Below are positions 1 through 17,817 of a DNA stretch of 64,000 nucleotides, in pieces. Under the pieces are notes generated by a model. The model did not search any database. It was not told where the DNA came from and was given only the letters and a program-made list of their open reading frames with translations. The first letter of the stretch is position 1. Each line of letters opens with the position of its first letter. The stretch lies in contig NZ_QDKO01000012.1 of NCBI RefSeq assembly GCF_003094615.1, positions 1 to 64,000 on the forward strand, in the 5' to 3' direction. This stretch comes from Caulobacter radicis. Its GTDB lineage: Bacteria; Pseudomonadota; Alphaproteobacteria; Caulobacterales; Caulobacteraceae. The position numbers and the translations under genes are program-made.

Positions 1-110
1 GCCAGCGTGATCGTGATCGCGGCCGTCAGCGTCGTCTTGCCATGGTCAACGTGACCGATGGTGCCGATGTTGCAGTGCGGCTTATTACGTTCGAACTTTT
101 CCTTGGCCAT
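1..110 (-). CDS. tuf: Elongation factor Tu, N-terminal part (cut by window edge)
   Basis: The minus strand from 110 reads [20 protein letters not shown] followed by [13 protein letters not shown], the N-terminus and G1 P-loop (GHVDHGKT) of EF-Tu. EF-Tu is the cytosolic GTPase that delivers aminoacyl-tRNA to the ribosome. Only about 36 codons are inside the window. It is the last gene of the rpsL-rpsG-fusA-tuf (str) series, 123 bases after fusA. Identity is certain from the N-terminus; the rest cannot be assessed. Confidence 0.97.
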   Translation of the reverse strand, partial: MAKEKFERNKPHCNIGTIGHVDHGKTTLTAAITITL

Positions 111-174
111 CTTCTTAGCTCCAGGACCCCAGAGGGGCCTTTATCAAAACAGGTTGAACTTCTGGGGTGGGGCG

Positions 175-198
175 AAAGGGGCTCCTTTGAACCCCTTT
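175..198 (-). other. Hairpin between fusA and tuf
   Basis: AAAGGGG (175-181) and CCCCTTT (192-198) form a perfect 7-bp stem with a 10-base loop in the fusA-tuf gap. There is no U tract, so it is more likely a processing or pausing hairpin than a terminator. The role is inferred. Confidence 0.35.
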
Positions 199-233
199 CA
201 ATCCAGCGTCTAGGCTTTTCCCTAAGGAGAAGC

Positions 234-2312
234 TTAGGCGTACTTCTTGATCACTTCGTCGGCGACGTGTTGCGGCACCGGATCGTAGTGGTCGTAGACC
301 ATGCTGAACTGAGCGCGGCCTTGCGACATGCCGCGCAGGGTGTTCACGTAACCGAACATGTTGGCCAGCGGGACGAAGGCGTTCACGACGGTGGCGTTGC
401 CGCGCATGTCCTGACCCTGGATCATACCGCGACGGCTGTTCAGGTCGCCGATGACCGAACCCAGGTACTCTTCCGGGGTCACGACCTCGACCTTCATGAT
501 CGGCTCGAGCAGCTTCGGAGCGCCCTTTTCGCGCAGCTCCTTGAAGGCGGCGCGCGAGGCGATTTCGAAGGCCAGGACCGACGAGTCGACGTCGTGGAAC
601 TTGCCGTCGGTCAGGGTCGCCTTGAAGTCGATCAGCGGGAAGCCGGCCAGCAGGCCGTTGTCCTTGACCGATTCCAGGCCCTTCTGGACGCCCGGGATGT
701 ATTCCTTCGGCACGGCGCCGCCGACGATCGAGTTTTCGAACACGAAGCCCGAACCCGGCTCGCCCGGTTCGAAGGTGATCATGACGCGGGCGAACTGGCC
801 CGTACCACCGGTCTGCTTCTTGTGCGTGTAGTCGATGTCGACCTTGCGGCCCAGCGATTCACGGTAGGCCACCTGCGGCGCGCCGATGTTGGCTTCGACC
901 TTGTAGGTGCGCTTCAGGATGTCGATCTTGATGTCGAGGTGCAGCTCGCCCATGCCCTTCAGGATCGTCTGGCCCGACTCGAAGTCGGTCGAGACGGTGA
1001 AGGACGGATCTTCGGCGGCCAGCTTCTGCAGGGCGACGCCCAGCTTTTCCTGGTCGGCCTTCGACTTGGGCTCGACGGCGATCTCGATGACCGGGGCCGG
1101 GAATTCCATGCGCTCCAGGATCACCGGCGACTTCAGCGGATCGCACAGGGTGTCGCCCGTGCGGGTTTCCTTGAGGCCGGCCAGGGCGACGATGTCGCCG
1201 GCGTAGGCTTCCTTGATGTCTTCACGGTTGTTGGAGTGCATGAGCAGCATGCGGCCGACCCGCTCGCGCTTGTCGCGCGTCGAGTTCAGCAGGCTCATGC
1301 CGGTTTCCATCTTGCCCGAGTAGAGGCGGCAGAAGGTCAGCGAACCGACGAAGGGGTCGTCCATGATCTTGAACGCCAGAACCGACAGCGGCTCTTCGTC
1401 CGAGGCCTTACGGACGATTTCTTCTTCGGTCTTGAAGTCGATGCCCTTGGTCGGCGGGATGTCCACCGGCGACGGCAGGTAGTCGACGACGGCGTCGAGC
1501 AGGGGCTGGACGCCCTTGTTCTTGAAGGCCGAGCCGCAGAGGATCGGGTAGAAGGCGCCGGTCAGCACGGCCTTGCGGATGCACTTCTTGATGACTTCTT
1601 CCGAGGGCTCTTCGCCGCCCAGGTAGGCTTCCATGGCGTCGTCGTCGAGTTCGACGGCGTTCTCGACCAGGTAGGCGCGGGCCTCGACGGCCTTGTCCAG
1701 CAGGTCGGCCGGGATCTCTTCGTCGCGATAGGTCGCGCCCAGGCCGTCGTTGTCCCAGACCACGGCCTTCATGCGGACCAGGTCCACGAGGCCCTTCAGG
1801 TTGGATTCAGCGCCGATCGGGAATTGGATCGGAACGGCCTTGGCGCCCAGACGGTCGCGGATCGACTCGACCGACTTGTCGAAGTCGGCGCCGATCTTGT
1901 CCATCTTGTTGACGAACACGATCCGCGGAACCTTGTACTTGTCGGCCTGGCGCCAGACGGTTTCGGTCTGCGGCTCGACGCCGGCGTTGCCGTCCAGCAC
2001 CGTCACGGCGCCGTCGAGGACGCGCAGGCTGCGCTCGACTTCGATGGTGAAGTCGACGTGCCCGGGGGTGTCGATGATGTTGAGGCGCTTGTCGTTCCAG
2101 AAAGCGGTCGTCGCGGCCGACGTGATGGTGATGCCGCGTTCCTGCTCCTGCTCCATCCAGTCCATGGTCGCGGCGCCGTCGTGGACTTCGCCGATCTTGT
2201 GGGACTTACCGGTGTAATACAGGATCCGCTCGGTCGTCGTCGTCTTGCCCGCGTCGATGTGGGCCATGATGCCGAAGTTGCGGTAGTCTTCGATTTTATG
2301 CGTGCGGGGCAT
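234..2312 (-). CDS. fusA: Elongation factor G
   Basis: EF-G is the cytosolic GTPase that drives ribosomal translocation and, with RRF, ribosome recycling. The 692-residue protein from [10 protein letters not shown] has G1 AHIDAGKT (17-24), DTPGH (81-85) and NKMD (135-138), then the usual domains II-V ending near [10 protein letters not shown]. The frame stays open 13 codons further upstream, but EF-G proteins begin at [10 protein letters not shown], so the ATG at 2312 was chosen. It follows rpsG with a 114-base gap holding a strong hairpin and precedes tuf, the normal str operon order. Length is typical of the family. Confidence 0.98.
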   Translation of the reverse strand: MPRTHKIEDYRNFGIMAHIDAGKTTTTERILYYTGKSHKIGEVHDGAATMDWMEQEQERGITITSAATTAFWNDKRLNIIDTPGHVDFTIEVERSLRVLDGAVTVLDGNAGVEPQTETVWRQADKYKVPRIVFVNKMDKIGADFDKSVESIRDRLGAKAVPIQFPIGAESNLKGLVDLVRMKAVVWDNDGLGATYRDEEIPADLLDKAVEARAYLVENAVELDDDAMEAYLGGEEPSEEVIKKCIRKAVLTGAFYPILCGSAFKNKGVQPLLDAVVDYLPSPVDIPPTKGIDFKTEEEIVRKASDEEPLSVLAFKIMDDPFVGSLTFCRLYSGKMETGMSLLNSTRDKRERVGRMLLMHSNNREDIKEAYAGDIVALAGLKETRTGDTLCDPLKSPVILERMEFPAPVIEIAVEPKSKADQEKLGVALQKLAAEDPSFTVSTDFESGQTILKGMGELHLDIKIDILKRTYKVEANIGAPQVAYRESLGRKVDIDYTHKKQTGGTGQFARVMITFEPGEPGSGFVFENSIVGGAVPKEYIPGVQKGLESVKDNGLLAGFPLIDFKATLTDGKFHDVDSSVLAFEIASRAAFKELREKGAPKLLEPIMKVEVVTPEEYLGSVIGDLNSRRGMIQGQDMRGNATVVNAFVPLANMFGYVNTLRGMSQGRAQFSMVYDHYDPVPQHVADEVIKKYA

Positions 2313-2370
2313 AGCGATCGCTCTGCGAAACGGGGCGGCCCTGACGGACACGACCGGGATTTAAACGTGC

Positions 2371-2403
2371 GGCGCGGGCGGTTTATCGCAAACCGCCCGC
2401 GCC
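2371..2403 (-). other. Perfect 14-bp hairpin between rpsG and fusA
   Basis: GGCGCGGGCGGTTT (2371-2384) pairs perfectly with AAACCGCCCGCGCC (2390-2403) across a 5-base loop. It lies just after rpsG and is not followed by a U run, so in the polycistronic RNA it is more likely an attenuator, 3' stabiliser or processing site than a full terminator. Function is inferred. Confidence 0.6.
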
Positions 2404-2426
2404 TGAAAGGGTGCTGGTAAGAAAGC

Positions 2427-2912
<486 letters not shown>

Positions 2913-3284
2913 TTACTTCGGACGCTTGGCGCCGTAGAGCGAACGACGCTGCTTACGATCCTTGACACCTTGGGTGTCGAGGACGCCGCGCAGGATGTGA
3001 TAGCGGACGCCGGGCAAGTCCTTGACGCGGCCGCCGCGGATGAGCACCACCGAGTGCTCCTGCAGATTGTGGCCTTCGCCCGGAATGTAGCACACGGCTT
3101 CGATGCCGGTGGTCAGACGGACCTTGGCGACCTTACGCAGAGCCGAGTTCGGCTTCTTCGGGGTCGTCGTGTAGACGCGGGTGCAGACGCCGCGACGTTG
3201 GGGGCAGCCCTTCAGGGCGGGCACCTTGTTCCGGACCGGCTTCGGAGAGCGCGGCTTGCGGATGAGCTGGTTGACGGTAGGCAT
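2913..3284 (-). CDS. rpsL: 30S ribosomal protein S12
   Basis: S12 sits in the decoding centre and is the site of streptomycin-resistance mutations. The 123-residue product begins [12 protein letters not shown] and has PKKPNSA (42-48) and GGRVKDLPG (84-92). Lys43 and Lys88, the usual resistance positions, are both the wild-type lysine. The open frame extends 36 codons upstream, but that part is unlike S12, so the ATG at 3284 was chosen. It is first gene of the str operon, about 200 bases downstream of a good promoter match. Confidence 0.98.
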   Translation of the reverse strand: MPTVNQLIRKPRSPKPVRNKVPALKGCPQRRGVCTRVYTTTPKKPNSALRKVAKVRLTTGIEAVCYIPGEGHNLQEHSVVLIRGGRVKDLPGVRYHILRGVLDTQGVKDRKQRRSLYGAKRPK

Positions 3285-3494
3285 TAAGTCTCTGCTCTGA
3301 TGGAAGCGTGTGCCTTTCGGCCGAAGCGCTTCAGGGTCCTTGTCGTTGTTCTTTTCCGGCTTCAAGGCTCCGGTTGGAGACCCGATAAACACGAAACTCG
3401 CCGGGACGCGGAAAGCGTTCCGGCGGGCCTGCCGTCGGTTTAGGGACGGACGCTCATCAGGACGGGCGCAAGACCCACCTCGAAAAGAGCGCGG

Positions 3495-3523
3495 AACCTA
3501 CTCGCGAAGGGGCTCCACGTCAA
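3495..3523 (-). promoter_or_regulatory. Probable housekeeping promoter of the rpsL-rpsG-fusA-tuf operon
   Basis: On the minus strand TTGACG (3518-3523) is followed after exactly 17 bases by TAGGTT (3495-3500), a close match to sigma-70/sigma-73 hexamers. Transcription would start near 3488, giving an untranslated leader of about 200 bases before rpsL. Apart from this promoter, the 355-base gene-free stretch 3285-3639 shows nothing else recognisable. Confidence 0.7.
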
Positions 3524-3639
3524 TCGTCGCCTTCCGCGTCGGTTAATGGGACGTTTACGCGCGACGCGCGACGGTCACGCTTTCGCCATCAGCGATCGCC
3601 AGCCTGGGCTCGCAACCTTCCCTTGTCGTCGAGTTCCTC

Positions 3640-4413
3640 GTGGTCGAAGCCGCCGCGCGATCCATAACCCTTCTGCTGGATCGCCCCGTCGAAGCCAAGC
3701 CCGACAAGCGGTTCTGGGCCGTGGCGGGCGGATCGGCGGCGGTGCACCTGGCGGTGCTCGCCTGGCTGGCCCTGCCCGTGCGGGAGGTGTTTCCCGACCA
3801 GGACACGGTGTCGACCGTGACCATCGACCTGATGACGCAGACCCCGCGCGAGGTCCCCCGGCAAGCGGCCGAGGCCGCCCCGGCGACGGCGGCCAGCCCC
3901 CTGCCGATTCCACGCGAGGCCCGGCGGCCGGCGCCCTCGGGAATCGCTCCCTCCCCGTTCGTGGCCGCCCCCTCGGCGGGCCAGCGCGACCGCGGCGCCT
4001 CGAACCATCCCGCGCCCCTGCCCGCCGCCCAGCCCGGCGGCGACCTGAAGGCGGCGCTGCGGGGCAGCGGCGCGGGCTGCGCCAACGACCGCGCCGTGGG
4101 CCTGAACCGGCGCGAACGCGAGCGCTGCGACGAGCGCTGGGGCGAGGCCGCCCGCAAGGCCCCCGAATACGCGGCCCCCATCGAAGCCGCCAAACGCCGC
4201 GACTTCGACATCCAGTCGCTGCGGCAGGAGGCCGCCCGCGCCTATCGCGACGCGCCCATGGGGCCCGGCGTCGACCATCGCAGCCGCGACGGCCCCGGCC
4301 GAGGCAAGGACATCCCCATGGTCGGCGGCCTGGAGCAGGACGGCCTGGGCCGCCAGCGCGACGCCACCCAGCAGAAGCTGCGCCTGCTGGAGATGCAGCA
4401 GAAGAAAGACTAG
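3640..4413 (+). CDS. Single-pass membrane protein, TonB-like N-terminus, unknown function
   Basis: 257 residues from a GTG start. A hydrophobic segment at about 26-46 (around VAGGSAAVHLAVLAWLAL) follows a short basic N-terminus. After it comes a long Pro/Ala/Arg-rich region, and the charged C-terminal half ends in a probable coiled coil (RQRDATQQKLRLLEMQQKKD). An inner-membrane anchor plus Pro-rich periplasmic region resembles energy-transducer (TonB) proteins, but no TonB C-terminal domain is recognised. The protein also has two Cys (GAGCAND and RERCDERW). No clear Shine-Dalgarno precedes the GTG, so the start is uncertain. It is convergent with the S9 peptidase, stopping 9 bases before that gene's stop. 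Confidence 0.72.
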   Translation: MVEAAARSITLLLDRPVEAKPDKRFWAVAGGSAAVHLAVLAWLALPVREVFPDQDTVSTVTIDLMTQTPREVPRQAAEAAPATAASPLPIPREARRPAPSGIAPSPFVAAPSAGQRDRGASNHPAPLPAAQPGGDLKAALRGSGAGCANDRAVGLNRRERERCDERWGEAARKAPEYAAPIEAAKRRDFDIQSLRQEAARAYRDAPMGPGVDHRSRDGPGRGKDIPMVGGLEQDGLGRQRDATQQKLRLLEMQQKKD

Positions 4414-4422
4414 CGCCCTTCC

Positions 4423-6405
4423 CTACCGGGCGACCGGCAGGTGCTTGGCCAGGAACTGCTCGGCGGCCTCCAGCATGCGGGTGCGGGAGGCGGCGTTCAT
4501 CAGGTAGTGGTCGTCCTTCTCGAGCGCGAGCGTCTCGACCGGCCGGCCGGCCGCCTGCAGGGCGTCGCGCATGCGCTCGGACTGGGCCGGCAGCACCGTG
4601 GTGTCGCGCTCGCCCCAGACCAGCAGCACCGGCGGCGTGGTCTTGCTGACCCGGCGGGCGGGCGAGATCGAGGTCAGGGCGGTCGGATCGCTGACGGTGG
4701 AGCCCATGACCTGGCGCCAGTAGCGGAACGAGTCGGAGTCCTTGCCGTAGGCGGTCACCGTCTCGCCCAGGGCCTGCGGCAGGTCGGAAACGCCGTTGAC
4801 CGAGACCGCGCAGCGATAGGCCTCCGGGTGAAGGGTCGCGCCGGCCAGGGCCGAATAGCCGCCGAAACTGGCGCCGACGATGCAGACACGGGCCGGGTCG
4901 ACCACGCCCTCGGCCGCCAGGCTGGCGACGCCGTCCAGCAGGTCGGTCTGGATCTTGCCGCCCCATTCGCGCTCGCCCGCCTTCTCGAAGGCGTCGCCGA
5001 AGCCGGAGGAACCCCGGAACTGCGGTTGCAGCACGGCGTAGCCGCGGGTGGCCAGGAACTGCGCCCACCAGTCGAAGTCGAAGCCGTCGCGCGCGGCGGG
5101 GCCGCCGTGCGGCATGACGATCAGCGGCAGCTTGCCGCCCGCGGCCGGCGCGCCCGGCGGCAGGGTCAGGTAGGCCGGGATCTCCAGGCCGTCGCGCGCC
5201 TTGTAGGTCAGCCAGCGGGTCTGGCCCAGCGGCTGGTCCTTGAGCTCGGGATACTCCTCGCCCAGGGGCGAGATCTCCTTGCGGGTCCTGTCGAACAGAT
5301 ACCAGGTGGCCGGCGCCGACGGCGAGGTCATCCGGGCGACGAACCGCGTGCGGTCCTTCGACCAGCCGGTCAGCAGCACGTCGCGACCCTTGAAGGCCCG
5401 CGACAGCGCGCCGTGCACCGTAGCCAGCTGCGGATCGAGCCATTCGTACACCGGGCGCTCGCCGCCCGAGACGATGGCCGCCGGCGTGGTCAGGTGGGCG
5501 TCGCGCAACAGGCCGACGTCCTGGTTGGTCACCGACTTGCCGACCAGCTCCGGCTCGCCCCCGGCCAGCCGGATGCGAACCACCTGCGAGACGCCGTCGG
5601 CGCCTTTGCGGACCATGAAGGCGGCGTCCTCGGCGTCGGAATAGCCCAGATAGCTGTCGTCGCGGTCGGCGCTGGCCAGAGGCCGCCACTGCTTCTGGCC
5701 CTTGGCGCGGGCATGGATGCTGATCTTGTGGCTGATGATGTCTTCGTCGATGCGCACGCGGGCCTCGCCCTCGGCGTCGACGCTCCAGCGCTTGGTGTCG
5801 GGCGTGCCCCGCTCGGCGACGTTGCCGCGCCCCTTGGCCACGTCCACCCGCCACAGGGTCCAGACCAGCGGGTTGATCACCCCCTTGCGAACCAGGCGGG
5901 TGCCGAGATTGCCCTCGCCATTGTCGACCACCTGGTCCAGGCCCAGGACCATGGCCTTGGGCTTGTCGCCGTCGACCACGCCCAGCACCGGCTGGCTCAG
6001 CGCATAGGCCGACGGGTTGTCGCCCTCGAGCAGGGTCGAGACCACCTTGCCCTTGTTGTCGACGACGACGTTGCGCTCGAAGCGGTAGGCGTTGCGCGGG
6101 CCGACCGTCTGCCAGTAGGCCGCGCGGACCAGCAGGTAGTTCTCGCCCACCCAGCGCACGTCCATGGTCTGGACATCGCCGAGGGAGAGCTGCGTCTCGC
6201 CGGGCTTGTCGATGGTGGCGAAGCGGACGGTGCGCGCCGCCGGCGCGCCCCCCAGGATGGCCAGCTGGTCGCCGGCCGGCGACATGGCCACGTCCTGCAC
6301 GCCCGGCAGCCGGCCGAAGGCCGACGCCGGAAGCGGCGACTGGGCCTGCGCGCCCTGGAAGGCGACAAGCGACAGCGCGGCCGCAACACCGATTTTAGAA
6401 AGCAC
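4423..6405 (-). CDS. Secreted S9-family prolyl oligopeptidase-type serine peptidase
   Basis: Predicted exported alpha/beta-hydrolase peptidase of the prolyl oligopeptidase/acylaminoacyl peptidase group. An N-terminal beta-propeller-like region is followed by a hydrolase domain with the nucleophile motif GASFGGYS (Ser about 512), Asp in GERDTT (about 602) and His in DDHYL (about 633). The frame is open to an ATG at 6495, but from the GTG at 6405 (VLSKIGVAAALSLVAFQGAQ) it gives a compact signal peptide ending near AQAQS and has a G-rich sequence just upstream, so that start is preferred (660 aa). Alternative: 690 aa from 6495. Such enzymes remove or cleave short peptides in the periplasm; the substrate is unknown. 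Confidence 0.88.
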   Translation of the reverse strand: MLSKIGVAAALSLVAFQGAQAQSPLPASAFGRLPGVQDVAMSPAGDQLAILGGAPAARTVRFATIDKPGETQLSLGDVQTMDVRWVGENYLLVRAAYWQTVGPRNAYRFERNVVVDNKGKVVSTLLEGDNPSAYALSQPVLGVVDGDKPKAMVLGLDQVVDNGEGNLGTRLVRKGVINPLVWTLWRVDVAKGRGNVAERGTPDTKRWSVDAEGEARVRIDEDIISHKISIHARAKGQKQWRPLASADRDDSYLGYSDAEDAAFMVRKGADGVSQVVRIRLAGGEPELVGKSVTNQDVGLLRDAHLTTPAAIVSGGERPVYEWLDPQLATVHGALSRAFKGRDVLLTGWSKDRTRFVARMTSPSAPATWYLFDRTRKEISPLGEEYPELKDQPLGQTRWLTYKARDGLEIPAYLTLPPGAPAAGGKLPLIVMPHGGPAARDGFDFDWWAQFLATRGYAVLQPQFRGSSGFGDAFEKAGEREWGGKIQTDLLDGVASLAAEGVVDPARVCIVGASFGGYSALAGATLHPEAYRCAVSVNGVSDLPQALGETVTAYGKDSDSFRYWRQVMGSTVSDPTALTSISPARRVSKTTPPVLLVWGERDTTVLPAQSERMRDALQAAGRPVETLALEKDDHYLMNAASRTRMLEAAEQFLAKHLPVAR

Positions 6406-6503
6406 ACTCGCCCCCGAGAATACGCGCCCAGCGACACTTCGCCGGCTGCGTACACTCAAGGCGATACCGACCCAGGGCGTCAAGCCCAAGGCCAAGCTTG
6501 AAA

Positions 6504-8303
6504 TCAGCCCGCGCGGCGCAATGCCGAAGAAGACGCCTGCGAGGTGCGGAAGCGCGCCACCATGCCCGACAGCTCGTCGGCGGCGGTTACCAGGTTGCGG
6601 CTGTCGCCGGCCGAGCGGCTGATCAGGGCCGCGTTGCGCTGGGCGCCCTGGTCCATCTGGTTCACCGCCGTGTTGACCTGCGACAGGCCCACCGACTGTT
6701 CCTGGGCGCCGGCGGCGATCTGGCTGACGATGCCGTCGATGGCCTCGACCTGGGCGACGATCTTCTGCAGGGCCTCGCCCGTGCGGCCGACCAGCTTCAC
6801 CCCGGCCTCGACCTGACGGGCGCTGTCGGCGATGTGGACCTTGATCTCCTTGGCCGCCTCGGCCGAGCGCTGGGCCAGGGCCCGCACTTCCTGGGCGACG
6901 ACCGCGAAGCCCTTGCCGGCGTCGCCGGCGCGAGCGGCTTCCACGCCCGCGTTCAGGGCCAGAAGGTTGGTCTGGAAGGCGATCTCGTCGATCACGCCGA
7001 CGATCTGGCCGACCTGGTGCGACGAGGCCTCGACCCCGCCGATGGCGGCGATGGTGTCTTCGACGACCGTGCGCGAACGGCCGGCCTCGGTCTGGGCTTC
7101 ACGAACGGCCATGTGGGCCCCGCGAGCGCCCTCGGCGGTGCGGCGGACGGTGACGGTGATCTCTTCCAGGGCCGCGGCCGTCTCTTCCAGGCTGGCGGCC
7201 TGCTGTTCGGTGCGGTCGGAGATGTCGGACGAAGCGTCGGCGATGCTGCCGGCGCCGGCGTTGAGCGCGCCGACGGCGTCGACCACCGAGCTCATCGCCG
7301 CTTCCAGGCGCTCGACGGCCTGGTTGAAGTCGCTGCGCAGACCCTCGTAGTCGTTGGCGAAGGGCTGGTCGAGCCGAACCGTCAGGTCGCCGTTCGACAG
7401 GCGGCCCAGGCCTTCGGCCAGGCTCTCGACCACCAGGCTCTGCTCGCGCGCCGAGCGGGCGTCGCGAGCCTGGGCGGCGGCGCGATCGGCCTCGGCCTGG
7501 TCGCGATCGCTGGCGGCGTCGGCCTCGATGCGGCGCTTGGCCTCGGCGTCGTCGCGGAAGGCGTGCACGGCGTCGGCCATCAGGCCGATGTCGTCGCGGC
7601 GGCCGCCGAACGGCAGGGCGACGTTGAGGTCGCCCTTCATCAGGCGGGCCATGGCCTCGCGCAGGGTCTTCAGCGGCGACAGCTGGCGGCGGACGGTCAG
7701 CACCGAGGCGACGCCCCCGGCCATGCCCAGCAGTACGCCGGCCACGCCCAGCCAGGCCAGCTGGCGGTAGACCGGACCGAAATAGATGTCCTTGGGCACG
7801 CCCACGAACATCACGCCGATCACCTGGCCAGAGGCGTCCTTGATCGGGTCGTAGGCGACGAAGTAGTCGCGCTTGAGGATCTTGGTCTCGCCGCGATAGG
7901 GCTCGCCACGACCGAGCACGGCGTCATAGACCGGCCCCTGGGCCAGGCTGGTGCCGACGGCGCGCGAGCCGTCCGGCTTCTCGACATTGGTGCTGATGCG
8001 CTTGTCGCCGGCGAACACGGTGGCCACGCCCCCGGCCAACGCCTTGACGCGATCGACCCCGGCCAGGTCGCCGTTCAGCACATGGTCGCCGACCATCAGC
8101 TGGTCGCCCTCGCGGCGGAACGACTGGCCCTGGCGGCCGATGACGTCCCAGGCCACGCGCATGCTGGTTTCCTGCTGGGCCACGGCCTGGCGCTTGGCGA
8201 AGCCGAGCGAGCTCCAGGCGACCACGGCGAGCAGCCCGGCCAGCAGAACGGCGAAGGCGGCGGCGATGGTCAGGCTGACCTTGGTGGAGATGTCCGAGCG
8301 CAT
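6504..8303 (-). CDS. Methyl-accepting chemotaxis protein with periplasmic Cache-type sensor
   Basis: About 599 residues. TM1 at the N-terminus ([20 protein letters not shown]) is followed by a periplasmic domain of about 140 residues resembling a single Cache fold (contains [10 protein letters not shown] and [13 protein letters not shown]). Then come TM2, a HAMP region and the methyl-accepting signalling domain with the hairpin tip around [20 protein letters not shown]. It signals ligand occupancy to the CheA-CheW array at the inner membrane. The C-terminus (SSSALRRAG) lacks an obvious CheR/CheB docking pentapeptide. Start: ATG at 8303 gives the usual short N-terminus, but it has no good Shine-Dalgarno; a GTG at 8333 is the alternative. 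Not next to other che genes. Confidence 0.93.
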   Translation of the reverse strand: MRSDISTKVSLTIAAAFAVLLAGLLAVVAWSSLGFAKRQAVAQQETSMRVAWDVIGRQGQSFRREGDQLMVGDHVLNGDLAGVDRVKALAGGVATVFAGDKRISTNVEKPDGSRAVGTSLAQGPVYDAVLGRGEPYRGETKILKRDYFVAYDPIKDASGQVIGVMFVGVPKDIYFGPVYRQLAWLGVAGVLLGMAGGVASVLTVRRQLSPLKTLREAMARLMKGDLNVALPFGGRRDDIGLMADAVHAFRDDAEAKRRIEADAASDRDQAEADRAAAQARDARSAREQSLVVESLAEGLGRLSNGDLTVRLDQPFANDYEGLRSDFNQAVERLEAAMSSVVDAVGALNAGAGSIADASSDISDRTEQQAASLEETAAALEEITVTVRRTAEGARGAHMAVREAQTEAGRSRTVVEDTIAAIGGVEASSHQVGQIVGVIDEIAFQTNLLALNAGVEAARAGDAGKGFAVVAQEVRALAQRSAEAAKEIKVHIADSARQVEAGVKLVGRTGEALQKIVAQVEAIDGIVSQIAAGAQEQSVGLSQVNTAVNQMDQGAQRNAALISRSAGDSRNLVTAADELSGMVARFRTSQASSSALRRAG

Positions 8304-8428
8304 GATGTCCGGGCGAGAGGAAGGAATTTGCACTCCTTTTCACCCCGCCCGGCTGAAATTTCATTTAACGCGCTGAAATAACGAGAGTCTTTTTACAATT
8401 CGTCACATTTCCACCGAAGGTTGCCCGG

Positions 8429-8944
8429 TCAAGATTGCGTCTTCGCCGACCTGGTCTGCGCCCCTTGGCAGTAGTCCTTCCAGCCCGTCCAGTAATTGAC
8501 GTCGATATGGGCGCAGCCGGCCTGGTTCATGGCGGTCTCGGCCTCGTACCAGTCGACCTTGGTCTCCCCCAGATACTTCAGGACCAACTTGCGACACTGC
8601 GGCAGGGCGCGAGGCGACAGGTTGTCGTCGGCGATCAGCACCAGGAAATCGCCCGCCGCCTCGCCCTTGCGGACCACGATCCCCTTCCAGGCCTCGCCGG
8701 GCAGGGCTGCATCGCCGCACAGGCTCTTGCCCTGCCCCGGCGTGTCGCTGATAGCCAGATCACGGAAGATGACCGACGCGCCCAGATCCTGGGCGATGAC
8801 CTGAGCGGCGCCGTCGACGAAGGCGCGGTCGGCGACGGGAAAGCCATCGGACGGCTTGGGCGCTGGCGGCGCGGACGCCTCAGGCGCACATGCGGCCAGA
8901 CCCAGCACAGCGACGACGGCCGCGATCGAGAAGCTGCGAAACAT
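8429..8944 (-). CDS. Putative lipoprotein, unknown function
   Basis: 171 residues with a lipoprotein signal peptide: MFRSFSIAAVVAVLGLAAC, lipobox LAAC with Cys19, then a Pro/Ala-rich spacer (APEASAPPAPKPSDG). The mature part has cysteines at about 77, 117, 144 and 158, which could form two disulfides, and aromatic residues near the end (NYWTGWKDYC). No family recognised. Monocistronic, downstream of the rpoC terminator and read in the same direction. Confidence 0.75.
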   Translation of the reverse strand: MFRSFSIAAVVAVLGLAACAPEASAPPAPKPSDGFPVADRAFVDGAAQVIAQDLGASVIFRDLAISDTPGQGKSLCGDAALPGEAWKGIVVRKGEAAGDFLVLIADDNLSPRALPQCRKLVLKYLGETKVDWYEAETAMNQAGCAHIDVNYWTGWKDYCQGAQTRSAKTQS

Positions 8945-8982
8945 GGATGTCCCCCGACATCAGGCCGCCCCGGCGACCGCGC

Positions 8983-9017
8983 AAAACAAAAGAGCGGCCG
9001 GGTTTCCCCGACCGCTC
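8983..9017 (-). terminator. Intrinsic terminator after rpoC
   Basis: On the minus strand GAGCGGTCGGGG, loop AAA, CCCGGCCGCTC (one G-U pair) is followed by TTTTGTTTT. This is a strong rho-independent terminator about 100 bases after the rpoC stop. Confidence 0.85.
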
Positions 9018-9114
9018 CTTGTCTAGCACAACCTTAAAGGCTGTCGGCCGCCGATTACTCGGCGTCCGCCCTGGATGCCTGCCGACATCCAGGTTTCCGA
9101 GTGGTCTCGGACGC

Positions 9115-13305
<4,191 letters not shown>

Positions 13306-13361
13306 CTTGGTTCCTTCTGCGGGACTACCCGCGAAAATTCAAAGTGGAGAAGAGGCTGAAA

Positions 13362-13397
13362 GGGGCCCCTCCCCCGCCGGCTCGGCGGAGGAGGGAG
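13362..13397 (-). repeat. GC-rich palindrome in the rpoB-rpoC gap
   Basis: The sequence centred on CCGCCGGCTCGGCGG with flanking CCCCTCC and GGAGGAGG can fold into a strong hairpin. It resembles one half of the GC-rich repeats found elsewhere in the window. Placed between two co-transcribed essential genes it could modulate readthrough or RNA stability; that role is inferred. Confidence 0.5.
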
Positions 13398-13404
13398 ATC
13401 CGGA

Positions 13405-17475
<4,071 letters not shown>

Positions 17476-17713
17476 GTTTTTTCCCTGCGGCGCGGACGGA
17501 ATCCGCGCGTGAATTCGAATGCCTCGGCGTCCACCCTCGCCGCTCCCCTTGCCGGAGAGCGTCGGACGCTGGAATTCCCCTGACTGGCGACCGGGACCGG
17601 AAGCCTGTCGGGCGCCCCTTCGCGCGGATCGGAGGGCGGCTGATCGCGCCTCGGGGCGTTGAAGAGCGGACGTGCGTGGACGCACTCCGCCGAAATGTCT
17701 TCGTGAACGGGCC

Positions 17714-17742
17714 GATATAGGGGATCGAAGCGAGGATGGAAA
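17714..17742 (-). promoter_or_regulatory. Candidate rpoBC promoter
   Basis: On the minus strand TTTCCA (17737-17742), 17 bases, then TATATC (17714-17719). The -35 is weak. rpoB here has its own upstream region (17476-17817, 342 bases) because rplJL lies beyond two unrelated genes, so a local promoter is expected. I see nothing else distinctive in that stretch. Confidence 0.4.
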
Positions 17743-17817
17743 GGGGGAAACAGCGACCAATTTCACGGCGCGGGCTCGTTCAACCTGGCGACGCTTCCTC
17801 CTCGCCAAGGCCCACCG

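Noticed and set aside
42-2420. Long open frame on the plus strand opposite fusA (792 codons)
   Set aside because: High-GC shadow: it follows the wobble pattern of fusA, has no recognisable domain and is rich in Val, Asp and Arg as expected for the complement.
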